Origin: Solirubrobacterales bacterium
GTDB taxonomy: Bacteria; Actinomycetota; Thermoleophilia; Solirubrobacterales; Solirubrobacteraceae
Assembly: GCA_947474595.1 (NCBI GenBank)
Contig: CANJIV010000004.1
Coordinates: forward strand, 84,732 to 148,731
Direction of reading: 5' to 3'
DNA length: 64,000 nt
Shown: one piece after another, positions 16,298 through 24,372 of the stretch
Layout: each line of letters opens with the position of its first letter
Numbering within the stretch: the stretch's first letter is position 1
The notes under the pieces: model-generated
What the model was told of the DNA's origin: nothing
Seen by the model: only the letters and a program-made list of their open reading frames with translations
Database searches by the model: none
Position numbers and translations under genes: made by a program

Positions 16298-17461
16298 ATG
16301 TTCGATCCCTTAGCCGATACAGCGGCATCCCCGGAGCAGCGTCAGGTGCGCGCGACCTTGCGCGCATTCTTTGAGCGCGAGGCCCCAATCGCAAGGATCG
16401 CCGAACTTGACTCAACCGAGACCTATCCGGCGGAGATACTCACTGGGATGGCTGAACTTGGCCTATGGGGGATAGCCGTAGACGAGGCCTACGGCGGATC
16501 TCCTGTAGATGCTCGGACCCGCTGCATCGTTATCGAAGAGATCCAGCGCGCAGGAGCATGCTTGGGCTACGCGTTCATACCTACAGCCCTCTTTTGCGCG
16601 GAGGCAATCGGCCGATTCGGCACTGATAACCAACGCCAGCAACACTTGCCTGCACTTGCCGCTGGCAATTTACGGATGGCGATGGCATTAAGTGAGCCCG
16701 ACTGCGGATCAGATCTTATGGGCCTGGCGACCCGTGGAATACCCGAGGGCGATGGCCTCATAATCCGCGGCCAGAAGACCTTCACCACCGGCGCCGACGC
16801 CGCCGACCAGATACTTACTTTGGTGCGAACCACAGAAGGTGCGACTCCCCGCCACGCACTGACCTTTGTGCTCATACCCAGATCGCATCCCGGAGTTGAT
16901 GTCAAGCCATTAAAGAAGCTCGCTGGGCAGGCAACGCACACGTGCGAGGTCTTCTTCGACGACGTGTTGGTGGGGCCGGAGGCTATCGTCGGCGAGATTA
17001 ACAACGGCGCCGCAATCGTCATGGATCTGCTCGATGCCGACCGGGTGTATACGGCAGCCCAGAGCCTCGGAATCGCTCAAGGTGCCTTTGATATCGCACG
17101 CGCCTACGCGCTACAACGGAGTCAGTTCGGAACTCAGATCATCAACCACCAAGCCGTCGGGCACATGCTGGCCGATATGGCGATCCAGATAGCTGGCGCT
17201 CGTGCGCTCACTGAGGCAGCGGCTGATCGACTCGATCGCGGGCTCCCATGCCGATCTGAGTCTGCCGTTGCGAAGATAGTCGCATCAGAGGCTGGCACGC
17301 AATGCGCCCTACATGGCATGCAAATACTCGGTGGATACTCCTACATGGTTGAGTATGGAATGGAGCGCTACTACCGAGAGGCCAAAGTGCAGGAGATCTT
17401 TGGCGGGACAAATCAAATCCTGCGCAACGTCCTAGTGCGCGACCTTGGAGGCGGGCGCTAG
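16298..17461 (+). CDS. acyl-CoA dehydrogenase family protein
   Basis: A 387-residue FAD-dependent acyl-CoA dehydrogenase that makes an alpha,beta-unsaturated acyl-CoA. Signatures are MALSEPDCGSDLMGLATR (about 128-145), GQKTFTTGADAADQIL, and the C-terminal QILGGYSYMVEYGMERYYRE and QEIFGGTNQILRN. At the MCAD Glu376 position it has Gly (FGGT), so the base must come from another site or a partner subunit. GGAAGGAG precedes ATG. It ends tail to tail, overlapping by four bases, with the LLM gene at 17458. A second homologue lies at 23142. Confidence 0.9.
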   Translation: MFDPLADTAASPEQRQVRATLRAFFEREAPIARIAELDSTETYPAEILTGMAELGLWGIAVDEAYGGSPVDARTRCIVIEEIQRAGACLGYAFIPTALFCAEAIGRFGTDNQRQQHLPALAAGNLRMAMALSEPDCGSDLMGLATRGIPEGDGLIIRGQKTFTTGADAADQILTLVRTTEGATPRHALTFVLIPRSHPGVDVKPLKKLAGQATHTCEVFFDDVLVGPEAIVGEINNGAAIVMDLLDADRVYTAAQSLGIAQGAFDIARAYALQRSQFGTQIINHQAVGHMLADMAIQIAGARALTEAAADRLDRGLPCRSESAVAKIVASEAGTQCALHGMQILGGYSYMVEYGMERYYREAKVQEIFGGTNQILRNVLVRDLGGGR

Positions 17462-18345
17462 ATGCCCCGCGAGGGCTCGATAACTTCTGCTGCGTAGCGC
17501 TCTAGCGCCGCTCGCCTCTCGTCGCTCGTCAGCCCTCCATACCGCTGAACATAGAGTCCAAAGGGATCTGCGTGTACAGAAGTTACGCCCATCTCCGCCA
17601 TGCTTGCGATCTTGTCAGGCGTACGAATTCCGGCAGCCGAGGCCACATAGTCAAACGGCCTGCTGATGCCGTTCTCAGCTCGGATCGCTCCAATCGTCTC
17701 AAGATGCCTTGCCGTTTCGTGACGACTACTAAGCGGAGGAAGGATCCCATCGGCTAATAGGGCCGCACGGCGGATGGCTGGCTTGGCGTCTCCACCGACG
17801 TAGATTGGAATCGGCAGAGGCGGCGGCGGGCGCATCGTAACCTCGGGGAAGGAGATGAAGCGACCGTTATGGCTGACGCTCTCCCCCGTCCACAGACTGC
17901 GTAGTACCTCGATCGCCTCATCGCTACGTGGCCCCCGTTCGTCGAAGTTGAAACCAAGGATCTCGAACTCCTCGCGAAGCCAGCCAGCCCCAACTCCTAG
18001 GATGAAGCGCCCCGGATGCAGTGCGGCAACTGTCGATGCCGCCTTTGCTACGAGCAGAGGATCGCGCATCGGTAGGACAAAAATCCCCGTAAGCACAGTC
18101 AGGTTCGTCGTGCTGGCTAGTAGCGTCGCCGCCGCTACCATCGGGTCTAGCCACTCGCAAGACACATCCCAAGGAGCCCGGCCAGTATCTGGGTCCGGTT
18201 CGTAGGGGTAGCTCGTCTTCGAATTGTGTGGATGCACGACATGGTCAGGGATTGTGATCCCATGAAAGCCGAGGCTCTCTGCCTCACGTGCTACGGCAAC
18301 GATCTGGTCGGCTGGAATATAGGTTCCATACAGATAAAACTTCAT
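17458..18345 (-). CDS. TIGR03619-like F420-dependent LLM oxidoreductase
   Basis: A 295-residue LLM protein with ESLGFHGITIPDHVVHP (about 27-43), NLTVLTGIFVLPMRDPLLVA and GRFILGVGAGWLREEFE, the pattern of F420-dependent TIGR03619 members. ATG overlaps the end of the acyl-CoA ligase by four bases (ATGA), so the two form an operon controlled by the promoter near 19806. It likely carries out an F420-linked oxidation or reduction on the ligase product or its precursor. Substrate unknown. Confidence 0.87.
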   Translation of the reverse strand: MKFYLYGTYIPADQIVAVAREAESLGFHGITIPDHVVHPHNSKTSYPYEPDPDTGRAPWDVSCEWLDPMVAAATLLASTTNLTVLTGIFVLPMRDPLLVAKAASTVAALHPGRFILGVGAGWLREEFEILGFNFDERGPRSDEAIEVLRSLWTGESVSHNGRFISFPEVTMRPPPPLPIPIYVGGDAKPAIRRAALLADGILPPLSSRHETARHLETIGAIRAENGISRPFDYVASAAGIRTPDKIASMAEMGVTSVHADPFGLYVQRYGGLTSDERRAALERYAAEVIEPSRGI

Positions 18346-19769
18346 AGTGCATCCTCCTCGGCGAGAGCCTGCAGTTTCTGCAATGAAACCTTGCCCGAGC
18401 TGTCGACTGGTAGATCGGCGATGAAGATCACCGTCCGTGGCACCTTATAGATCGGCTGCTGATCTTTGAGCCAAGCTAGTAAGTCATCCCGACTAACCGC
18501 GGGTTGATTTCTAGGGACAACGAACGCGACCAACCGATTCGTCCACGTTGGATCTGGTACTGCGACGACAGCCGCCTGCGCAACCCCTTCATGGGCGCGC
18601 AGCGCAGCGGCCACTTCGTCTGTCGATACGCGATTGCCTCCAACCTTGAGGATGCTTGACGCCCTACCTGTGATGTAAAGGTAGCCTTCCTCGTCGAGCC
18701 GTCCTAGGTCGCCGGTGCGATACCAATCACCAACCGGCTCCTGCCCTAAATAGCCAATAAAAAGATCTGGACCCGTAACTAAGACTTCCCCTTCGTCGCC
18801 GATGGCCACTTCCTCTTCGCTTTCGATCTCGGCGATCCGTACCTGCCGAAATGGAATCGTGCGGCCAACCGTTCCGGGCCTAGCTGCAATCTCTTCAAAT
18901 GTCGCTTCCGTGGGACGAGGGAGTTCAGTCATGCCATATGCGCAGTAGACACGACCCTCAAAGCGTTCGAGCAAGACCTCGGCAGTCTGCTCATCAAGTT
19001 TTTCTCCACCAGTCATCAACGCCCGTAAGCCTCGCCAGCCGGGGCCGTCGAGTCCGCCATGCTCCCGAGCCAGCCGCAGCATTGTTGGCACGAGATAGAC
19101 GCTGGATATGTCGCGTTCAGAAAGAAAGTCGTCGACGCAATCGCGGGTAAACGGAGCGAAGACGACAGTTGCTCGCGCAAGCAGAGAGCCCATCACTAGA
19201 GAGTGAAATGGCGCCCCCGCGTAGGGTACGCAGAGCCAGTGTCGATCGCCTGGGCCGATAGGGAAACTTGCGAGGCGCAGGCACATAGCTGCGTGAAGGT
19301 CGGCGTGACGGGAGCGCAGGACAAGTTTCGGCATCCCAGTTGAACCAGATGTCAACAAGATAGAGCCTACGCTTTGCGGCGAGACCTCCGTCAGCGCACT
19401 AGGGTCACCACCGATTAGATCCTGGTAGGAGATGCTCTCTACGCCTTCAACGGCTCGACCGATAATGGTCGTGACATTCGCTTGGCGCGTAACCTCGCGC
19501 AAGATTGGTTCTGGCTGCTTCGGATCGATTAGCATCGCCGCGCGACCGGCTGCCACCGCACCCAGAACCGCGACCGTATGGGCGATCGGGTCGGCCTCAC
19601 TGACAGCAACGACGCCAGCACTTTCGCCTAGGACGCCAGCGGCGCAAAGCATGGCTTCGGCCAACTCTTTGATAGTTAGTCGATCTTCACCGTGCTCAAG
19701 CGCCACCCAGTCCGCCTGGGACGGGGCTGCTAGATATGAGATTAGTTCTGCCCAGTCCTGCGGAGCCAC
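18342..19769 (-). CDS. class I adenylate-forming acyl-CoA ligase
   Basis: A 475-residue, rather short, AMP-dependent ligase. ILLTSGSTGMPKLVLRSRHA (about 133-152) is the phosphate-binding loop; CAYGMTELPRPTEA, WYRTGDLGRLDEEGYL, GNRVSTDEV and SSGKVSLQKL follow, the last with the catalytic Lys. The start is GTG at 19769, preceded by GGAGGTGACGAGGAC. It is divergent from the hydratase/mutase operon across an operator, so it probably makes the CoA ester that this operon processes. The usual N-terminal segment is reduced compared with typical 500-550 residue ligases. Confidence 0.87.
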   Translation of the reverse strand: MAPQDWAELISYLAAPSQADWVALEHGEDRLTIKELAEAMLCAAGVLGESAGVVAVSEADPIAHTVAVLGAVAAGRAAMLIDPKQPEPILREVTRQANVTTIIGRAVEGVESISYQDLIGGDPSALTEVSPQSVGSILLTSGSTGMPKLVLRSRHADLHAAMCLRLASFPIGPGDRHWLCVPYAGAPFHSLVMGSLLARATVVFAPFTRDCVDDFLSERDISSVYLVPTMLRLAREHGGLDGPGWRGLRALMTGGEKLDEQTAEVLLERFEGRVYCAYGMTELPRPTEATFEEIAARPGTVGRTIPFRQVRIAEIESEEEVAIGDEGEVLVTGPDLFIGYLGQEPVGDWYRTGDLGRLDEEGYLYITGRASSILKVGGNRVSTDEVAAALRAHEGVAQAAVVAVPDPTWTNRLVAFVVPRNQPAVSRDDLLAWLKDQQPIYKVPRTVIFIADLPVDSSGKVSLQKLQALAEEDAL

Positions 19770-19800
19770 GTCCTCGTCACCTCCAAACCGGAATACAAGA

Positions 19801-19819
19801 TAAGCTGCCGTCAGATTAT
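19801..19819. promoter_or_regulatory. divergent promoter with CTGCCGTCAG operator
   Basis: CTGCCGTCAG (19805-19814) differs by one base from the 11604 palindrome and keeps the same layout: plus-strand -10 TAAGCT (19801-19806), ATG three bases after the element, and minus-strand -10 TAATCT (19818-19813). It would control the ligase/LLM operon and the hydratase/mutase operon together. Confidence 0.65.
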
Positions 19820-20624
19820 GTCTTCTGAACCGACTTCGCCACTAGTCCCGCCAGAAGTGATCCTCGTCGATCACCATGATGGCGTAGCCGTGATAACTCT
19901 CAATCGTCCCGATGCGCTCAACGCATTTAACCGATCCCTATTTGTGGCAGTACGCGAGGCGCTTAACTCTGCCGCCGCTGATCCGGACGTTCGATGCGTA
20001 GTCCTAACCGGCACGGGCCGGGCATTTACTGCAGGGTCAGACATATCTGACGACCCCGACTCAAAGCCAGACCCATCGGAGCAAGATCCGTATGACGCTT
20101 TCATCGAATGTGTTGAAGAGTTTCCTAAGCCATTAGTTGCAGCAGTCAATGGCCTGGCTATCGGGATTGGAACTACGATGCTTGGCCACTGCGAGCTGGT
20201 ATTGGCAGGAGCGTCAGCACGATTCCGCATGCCATTTACCTCATTGGGCCTAGTCCCCGAGGCTGGCAGCACATCAACAATTCCCGCCCTGATGGGCCGC
20301 CAGCAAGCCGTGTACGCCTTGCTGACCTCGAGCTGGATCTCTGCGGAACAAGCCGCGGCCACCGGTCTCGTCTGGCGCCTGACATCCGACGAGGACCTCC
20401 TGACCGTGACGTTAGAAGCCTGCGCTGAGATAGCAGCACAGCCGCTTGAATCTCTCCTAAGCACAAAGCGACTCCTGCTCGAAGAACGCTTGCCGGCGGC
20501 CCGTGCTGCGCGAAATCGCGAAGAGCCTGAATTCCGTCGACTAACTAAGCGCCCTGCACACATCGAGGCACTCGCCGCCTTCCGCGATCGCAGGCCGCCA
20601 GACTTTCGGAACCTTGCCGAGTGA
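19818..20624 (+). CDS. enoyl-CoA hydratase/isomerase family protein
   Basis: A 268-residue crotonase-fold protein. VRCVVLTGTGRAFTAGSDIS (about 60-79) and VAAVNGLAIGIGTTMLGHCE (about 110-129) are the oxyanion-hole loops; GLVPEAGST follows. The second catalytic carboxylate position (PEAGST) is kept. It is the first gene of an operon that continues into the mutase with a GTGA overlap. The predicted 5-base leader means leaderless-type initiation. It may form or use the substrate of the mutase. Confidence 0.9.
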   Translation: MSSEPTSPLVPPEVILVDHHDGVAVITLNRPDALNAFNRSLFVAVREALNSAAADPDVRCVVLTGTGRAFTAGSDISDDPDSKPDPSEQDPYDAFIECVEEFPKPLVAAVNGLAIGIGTTMLGHCELVLAGASARFRMPFTSLGLVPEAGSTSTIPALMGRQQAVYALLTSSWISAEQAAATGLVWRLTSDEDLLTVTLEACAEIAAQPLESLLSTKRLLLEERLPAARAARNREEPEFRRLTKRPAHIEALAAFRDRRPPDFRNLAE

Positions 20625-22231
20625 AACAGGCGCGAGACAGTGCTCCAGCTGAGCGCGCCCTCTTCTACACGCCGGAGTCAGTCGCAATTGACTACGAGAG
20701 GGACCTAGGAGACCCGGGCAGCTACCCCCATACTCGCGGCACGCGGCCACCAAACACGAGGCGCGAAACAGAGGGCCACGATTTTCTTGTGCGCGAACTC
20801 TCCGGCGAGGGACCGCCGTCTCGCTCGAACGAACAGTTCCACTACCTGCTCGAACACGGGGCTACTGGGCTTGATGTTATTGGTGACACCCCAACCCAAT
20901 GTTTCATGGATCCCGATCATCCCTACGCGCAGCACGCGGTGGGCAACCAAGGCGTATCGATTTGCCGTGGTTCTGATTTCGTTGCGCTCTATGAAGGGAT
21001 CCCGCTTGACCGGGTCAGCTGTGACCACTCGCTGCCAGGCGGCTTCGCAGCAGCCGGTCTCTTCCTAGCAGCAGAGACCCACGGCCACCTCCCTGAGCTA
21101 CTAAGGGGGTCCGCGATCCTGCCGCCACTTTTCGCCGAAGACACCGGCTACTCGTCGAATTTGCCTATTGAGCTTCACATGCGCCTAGCCACCGACTCAA
21201 TTGAGTTTTGCTCGGAGCGGATGCCTAAGTTTCATGCGTTTGTCGAAGACACCTACTACATCTCTGACGGTAGCGTGGGCATCGTCGATGAGATGGCGCT
21301 CGGGTTCGTGGAACTCCGTGAGGTTGTGCGCCGCCTAGTTGCTCGCGGACTTGACGTAGATCTCTTCGCGCCACGCATTGCACTGCTAGTCAACTGCAGG
21401 ATGGACTTCTTCGCAGAGATCGCAAAGATTCGGGCATCACGGCGAATCTACGCCAGAATGATGCGCGACGAATTCGGAGCCAAAGACCCCCGCTCTCTAG
21501 CGATCAACGTGGCCGCCCATACGTCCGGGGCGACAATGACATCCCGCCAGATCGGCAACAACATCGCGCGAGGGGCGATCCAATCGGTCGCTTTGTATCT
21601 GGCCGGCGTTCGAGCAATGGAAATTTCCGCCTTTGATGAAGCGATTCGTACACCCTCGCGCGAAGCCCACATCGTCGGGCTAGGGACCCAACACGTAGTC
21701 CAACTGGAGTCCGGCATAGCGGATGTTTCTGATCCGCTCGGAGGATCTTGGTATGTCGAGTCGCTAACCGATGAAATTGAAACCAAGATCACTGACCGCA
21801 TCGCTGAGATCGAGGCGTTGGGCGACGTTGTTGAGCTCGCTGAGAACGGCTACTTTAGGGCCATCTTCACAGAAGCTATGGTCGACCGTTCGCGCGAAGT
21901 GGTTGACGGCACGAGGCCAGTAGTTGGTGTCAACATCAACGAGATTCCGCCGGAACGCGACACACTCCTACGCGACCTACTCGAGAACCGTATTGCGCCG
22001 TGCTATGACCGCATTGAAGAGATTGCGGCGTGGAGAGCCAGTCGTGACATGGGGCCAGTAGTTACCGCCCTAGATAACCTCGAAAGGCTCTGTCGTGATG
22101 GATCGAACATCATGCCGGGAATCGTCGAGGCGATGAGAAGCGAAGCCTCGATGGGCGAATCTATTGGCGTGCTGCGGGAATGCTACGGCCGCCCATATGA
22201 CCCAATGGGGTGCGTGGAGCGGCCGCGATGA
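20621..22231 (+). CDS. methylmalonyl-CoA-mutase-like large subunit (catalytic TIM barrel only)
   Basis: A 536-residue homologue of the catalytic domain of B12 acyl-CoA mutases, without the B12-binding domain, which is a separate gene. TSGATMTSRQIGNNIARGAI (about 298-317) and ISAFDEAIRTPS match the conserved MCM blocks, as do DPLGGSWYVESLTDEIE and HTRGTRPP near the N-terminus. The Tyr of the MCM pocket (PTMYR) is replaced in the PPNTRRE region, and the TSGWS Trp is Ala, so the substrate is probably not methylmalonyl-CoA. Start GTG overlaps the upstream stop by four bases. Confidence 0.85.
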   Translation: MKQARDSAPAERALFYTPESVAIDYERDLGDPGSYPHTRGTRPPNTRRETEGHDFLVRELSGEGPPSRSNEQFHYLLEHGATGLDVIGDTPTQCFMDPDHPYAQHAVGNQGVSICRGSDFVALYEGIPLDRVSCDHSLPGGFAAAGLFLAAETHGHLPELLRGSAILPPLFAEDTGYSSNLPIELHMRLATDSIEFCSERMPKFHAFVEDTYYISDGSVGIVDEMALGFVELREVVRRLVARGLDVDLFAPRIALLVNCRMDFFAEIAKIRASRRIYARMMRDEFGAKDPRSLAINVAAHTSGATMTSRQIGNNIARGAIQSVALYLAGVRAMEISAFDEAIRTPSREAHIVGLGTQHVVQLESGIADVSDPLGGSWYVESLTDEIETKITDRIAEIEALGDVVELAENGYFRAIFTEAMVDRSREVVDGTRPVVGVNINEIPPERDTLLRDLLENRIAPCYDRIEEIAAWRASRDMGPVVTALDNLERLCRDGSNIMPGIVEAMRSEASMGESIGVLRECYGRPYDPMGCVERPR

Positions 22232-22644
22232 CGCCTACAACTCGGCTGCGAGTGCTCATTACCGTTCTTGGACTTGATCAACACGAGGCTGGCGCCTTGG
22301 CCGTCTCCCGCCTGCTGCGCGACGGCGGCGCAGAGGTAATCTACGCTGGCCGGTTCCAGCTCCCAGAAACAATTGCGACGACCGCGATCGATGAAGACGT
22401 CGATGTCGTTGGTATCAGTGCGCACTCCTGGGAGGTGTTGCACTACGCCGAAGAGCTGGCACTTAGGCTCGGGCAGGCAGACCCTCCGATTCCGATTGTT
22501 GTCGGCGGTTCAGTAATCACGGCAGCTGACCAAGTTGAAATCCTAAGCAAAGGAATCGACGCAACCGTATTACCGACTGCTCCTGAAGAGGAAATCATTG
22601 CCACCTTCTACCGCCTAGCCGAGGCCCGCCGCCCTAGGTTATGA
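22228..22644 (+). CDS. cobalamin-binding small subunit of the acyl-CoA mutase
   Basis: A 138-residue B12-binding domain protein. GLDQHEAGALAVSRLLRDGG contains the DxHxxG motif whose His replaces dimethylbenzimidazole as lower cobalt ligand (base-off/His-on). VVGISAHSWE and VVGGSV supply the later Ser and Gly-Gly contacts. ATG at 22228 overlaps the large-subunit stop by four bases. This split layout is known from 2-hydroxyisobutyryl-CoA, isobutyryl-CoA and archaeal MCM mutases. With the large subunit it should perform a carbon-skeleton rearrangement on a CoA ester. Confidence 0.9.
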   Translation: MTPTTRLRVLITVLGLDQHEAGALAVSRLLRDGGAEVIYAGRFQLPETIATTAIDEDVDVVGISAHSWEVLHYAEELALRLGQADPPIPIVVGGSVITAADQVEILSKGIDATVLPTAPEEEIIATFYRLAEARRPRL

Positions 22645-23126
22645 ACACCACCTTGGCAACGAAACTGCAGGGATATTTCGACCATGCAGCTCACGCCGCC
22701 CCAAGGATCAGGGACCTGCTCCCGCTATATGCAGAACAGCTAGGCGGCCAGTTCTTATATGGCGGAGAGAACACCCGCGTTGGCTACAGGGGAGTGGTCC
22801 TGAGCTATGCAAACGGGGGAAAGGTTGAACTCCTAGAGCCACTACCTGGGTCGCACTTTCTCGACAGCTTCTTTGCCAACCATCCCTTCGGCGGGCTCCA
22901 CCACCTGACCTTTCGGGTATTCGACATCCAAGCCTCAGTCGTGAGTGCGCAAGAGGCAGGATTCGAGATTGTCGGCTTGAACTCAGACAACCTCGAATGG
23001 CAAGAGGCATTTGTACACCCGCGGTCAGGCCATGGCGTGCTGGTCCAGCTAGTGCAAGCTGCTGCTAACTACCCACGCAACGAGCCCGGCGAGACATTGG
23101 AGACCGTCCTAGCCGGCGCAAGCTAG
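22641..23126 (+). CDS. VOC-family protein, methylmalonyl-CoA-epimerase-like
   Basis: A 161-residue vicinal-oxygen-chelate protein with two beta-alpha-beta-beta-beta modules. YFDHAAHAAP, KVELLEPLPG and GGLHHLTFRVFDIQ offer His, Glu and His metal ligands; the last ligand position is Gln (VLVQLVQ) instead of the Glu of typical epimerases. ATG overlaps the B12-subunit stop by four bases. Coupling to a mutase suggests epimerisation of the mutase substrate or product at the alpha carbon. The Gln exchange leaves some doubt about activity. Confidence 0.8.
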   Translation: MNTTLATKLQGYFDHAAHAAPRIRDLLPLYAEQLGGQFLYGGENTRVGYRGVVLSYANGGKVELLEPLPGSHFLDSFFANHPFGGLHHLTFRVFDIQASVVSAQEAGFEIVGLNSDNLEWQEAFVHPRSGHGVLVQLVQAAANYPRNEPGETLETVLAGAS

Positions 23127-23141
23127 CTGCGCCATTACTAC

Positions 23142-24287
23142 CTAGAGCCCTAGTCCTCGACCGACGATTTCCCACATGATCTCTGTCGACCCACCGTAGA
23201 TACGTTGCACTCGCGCATCGCGCCACTGCCGCGAAATCTCATACTCATTCATATATCCGTAACCGCCGTGAAGCTGGAGGCATCGGTCGACGACGCGCCA
23301 CTGTAGCTCGGTCGTCAACGCCTTCAACCCAGCCGCTTCGACTGGATCGAGCTCTTCGGTGACCTCAGCCTCAATGCAGCGGTCAAGGTAGGCGCGCGCT
23401 GACCGCAGCTCCGTAGCCATCAAGGCTAACGCGTGGCGATTGACCTGAAATGTTCCAATTGGCTGGCCAAAAGCCTTCCGGTCTTTTACGTATTCAAGGG
23501 TTATCTCCAACGCAAACTCGGCGCCAGATATCGCAGCAAGGGCCACCGAAAGGCGTTCGCGGCCGAGGTTGTGCATGAGGTTGCGTAATCCCGCACCCTC
23601 TTCCCCGATCAGATTGGCTACGGGGACCCGGACGTCGCTAAAAAATAGCTCGGCCGTATCTTGATTACCGCGGCCGATCTTCGATAGCTTGCGCCCGCGC
23701 TCGAAGCCTTCCATGCCCGCCTCGACCATTAGCAAGCTGAAAGCCGCACTGGCCCTAGCATCGTCGGACGTACGTGCGGCGACCACAACAAGGTCGGCCT
23801 GTGAGCCTGAGCTGATGAAGGTCTTCGATCCGTTTAGGACGTAGTGATCTCCGTCACGACGGGCCTCCGTCGCGATCCCCCGTAGATCTGATCCCGTTCC
23901 AGGCTCACTCATTGCGATCGCCGCGACAAGCTCCCCCGAAGTAAAGCCGGGCAACCAGCGCGCTTGTTGCTCAGCGTTGGCTAGTCCCGTGAGGTACGGA
24001 CAGAGCACATCGTTCTGGAGCATGAAGTGATCGGGGATTAGTCCAAGTCGACATGTCTCTTCGATCAAGACCGCATTGAAGCGATAGTCGGAGATCCCGA
24101 GACCGCCAAATTCTTCAGGAGCCTCGAAGCCCACAAAGCCTTGTGCGGCCGCTTTGCGCCAGAATGCCCTGTCGAGCATTCCGTCGCTCTCCCACTGGTC
24201 GTGGTTCTGGGCTGCCTCGCGCTTGAGGAATCCCCGGACGGATTGCCGGAAGTCATCGTGTTCTGCTGTGAAGATGTTTCGTTTCAT
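23142..24287 (-). CDS. acyl-CoA dehydrogenase family protein
   Basis: A 381-residue acyl-CoA dehydrogenase with AIAMSEPGTGSDLRGIATEA (about 122-141), LNGSKTFISSGSQADLVVVA, RKAFGQPIGTFQVNRH and LHGGYGYMNEYEISRQWRDA. The C-terminal YGGSTEI lacks the MCAD-type Glu at that position. ATG at 24287 lies about eight bases after the predicted transcript start (minus -10 TAAGCT, 24307-24302) and has no ribosome site. It is divergent from the TetR genes across the same palindrome class, so it belongs to the regulon. Confidence 0.9.
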   Translation of the reverse strand: MKRNIFTAEHDDFRQSVRGFLKREAAQNHDQWESDGMLDRAFWRKAAAQGFVGFEAPEEFGGLGISDYRFNAVLIEETCRLGLIPDHFMLQNDVLCPYLTGLANAEQQARWLPGFTSGELVAAIAMSEPGTGSDLRGIATEARRDGDHYVLNGSKTFISSGSQADLVVVAARTSDDARASAAFSLLMVEAGMEGFERGRKLSKIGRGNQDTAELFFSDVRVPVANLIGEEGAGLRNLMHNLGRERLSVALAAISGAEFALEITLEYVKDRKAFGQPIGTFQVNRHALALMATELRSARAYLDRCIEAEVTEELDPVEAAGLKALTTELQWRVVDRCLQLHGGYGYMNEYEISRQWRDARVQRIYGGSTEIMWEIVGRGLGL

Positions 24288-24307
24288 TACAATCTGACGT
24301 CAGCTTA
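24288..24307. promoter_or_regulatory. divergent promoter with CTGACGTCAG operator
   Basis: CTGACGTCAG at 24294-24303 is identical to the element at 11604. Plus -10 candidate TACAAT (24288-24293) and minus -10 TAAGCT (24307-24302) flank it. It sits directly before a TetR gene, as expected for an autoregulated repressor. Confidence 0.68.
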
Positions 24308-24372
24308 TCGAGTCCACGACAAACATCCAACCAGCCACGACGCGCTCGACGCTCCTACAGGCAGGGCGGAGC

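Noticed and set aside
19871..20563. Long minus-strand open frame of 230 codons over the enoyl-CoA hydratase
   Set aside because: Codon shadow: rich in Arg, Ser and Ala, no motif, entirely antisense to a clear gene.
20621..22644. Ordinary methylmalonyl-CoA mutase of propionate metabolism
   Set aside because: Substrate-pocket residues differ and the genes sit in a catabolic regulon without meaB or propionyl-CoA carboxylase genes nearby.
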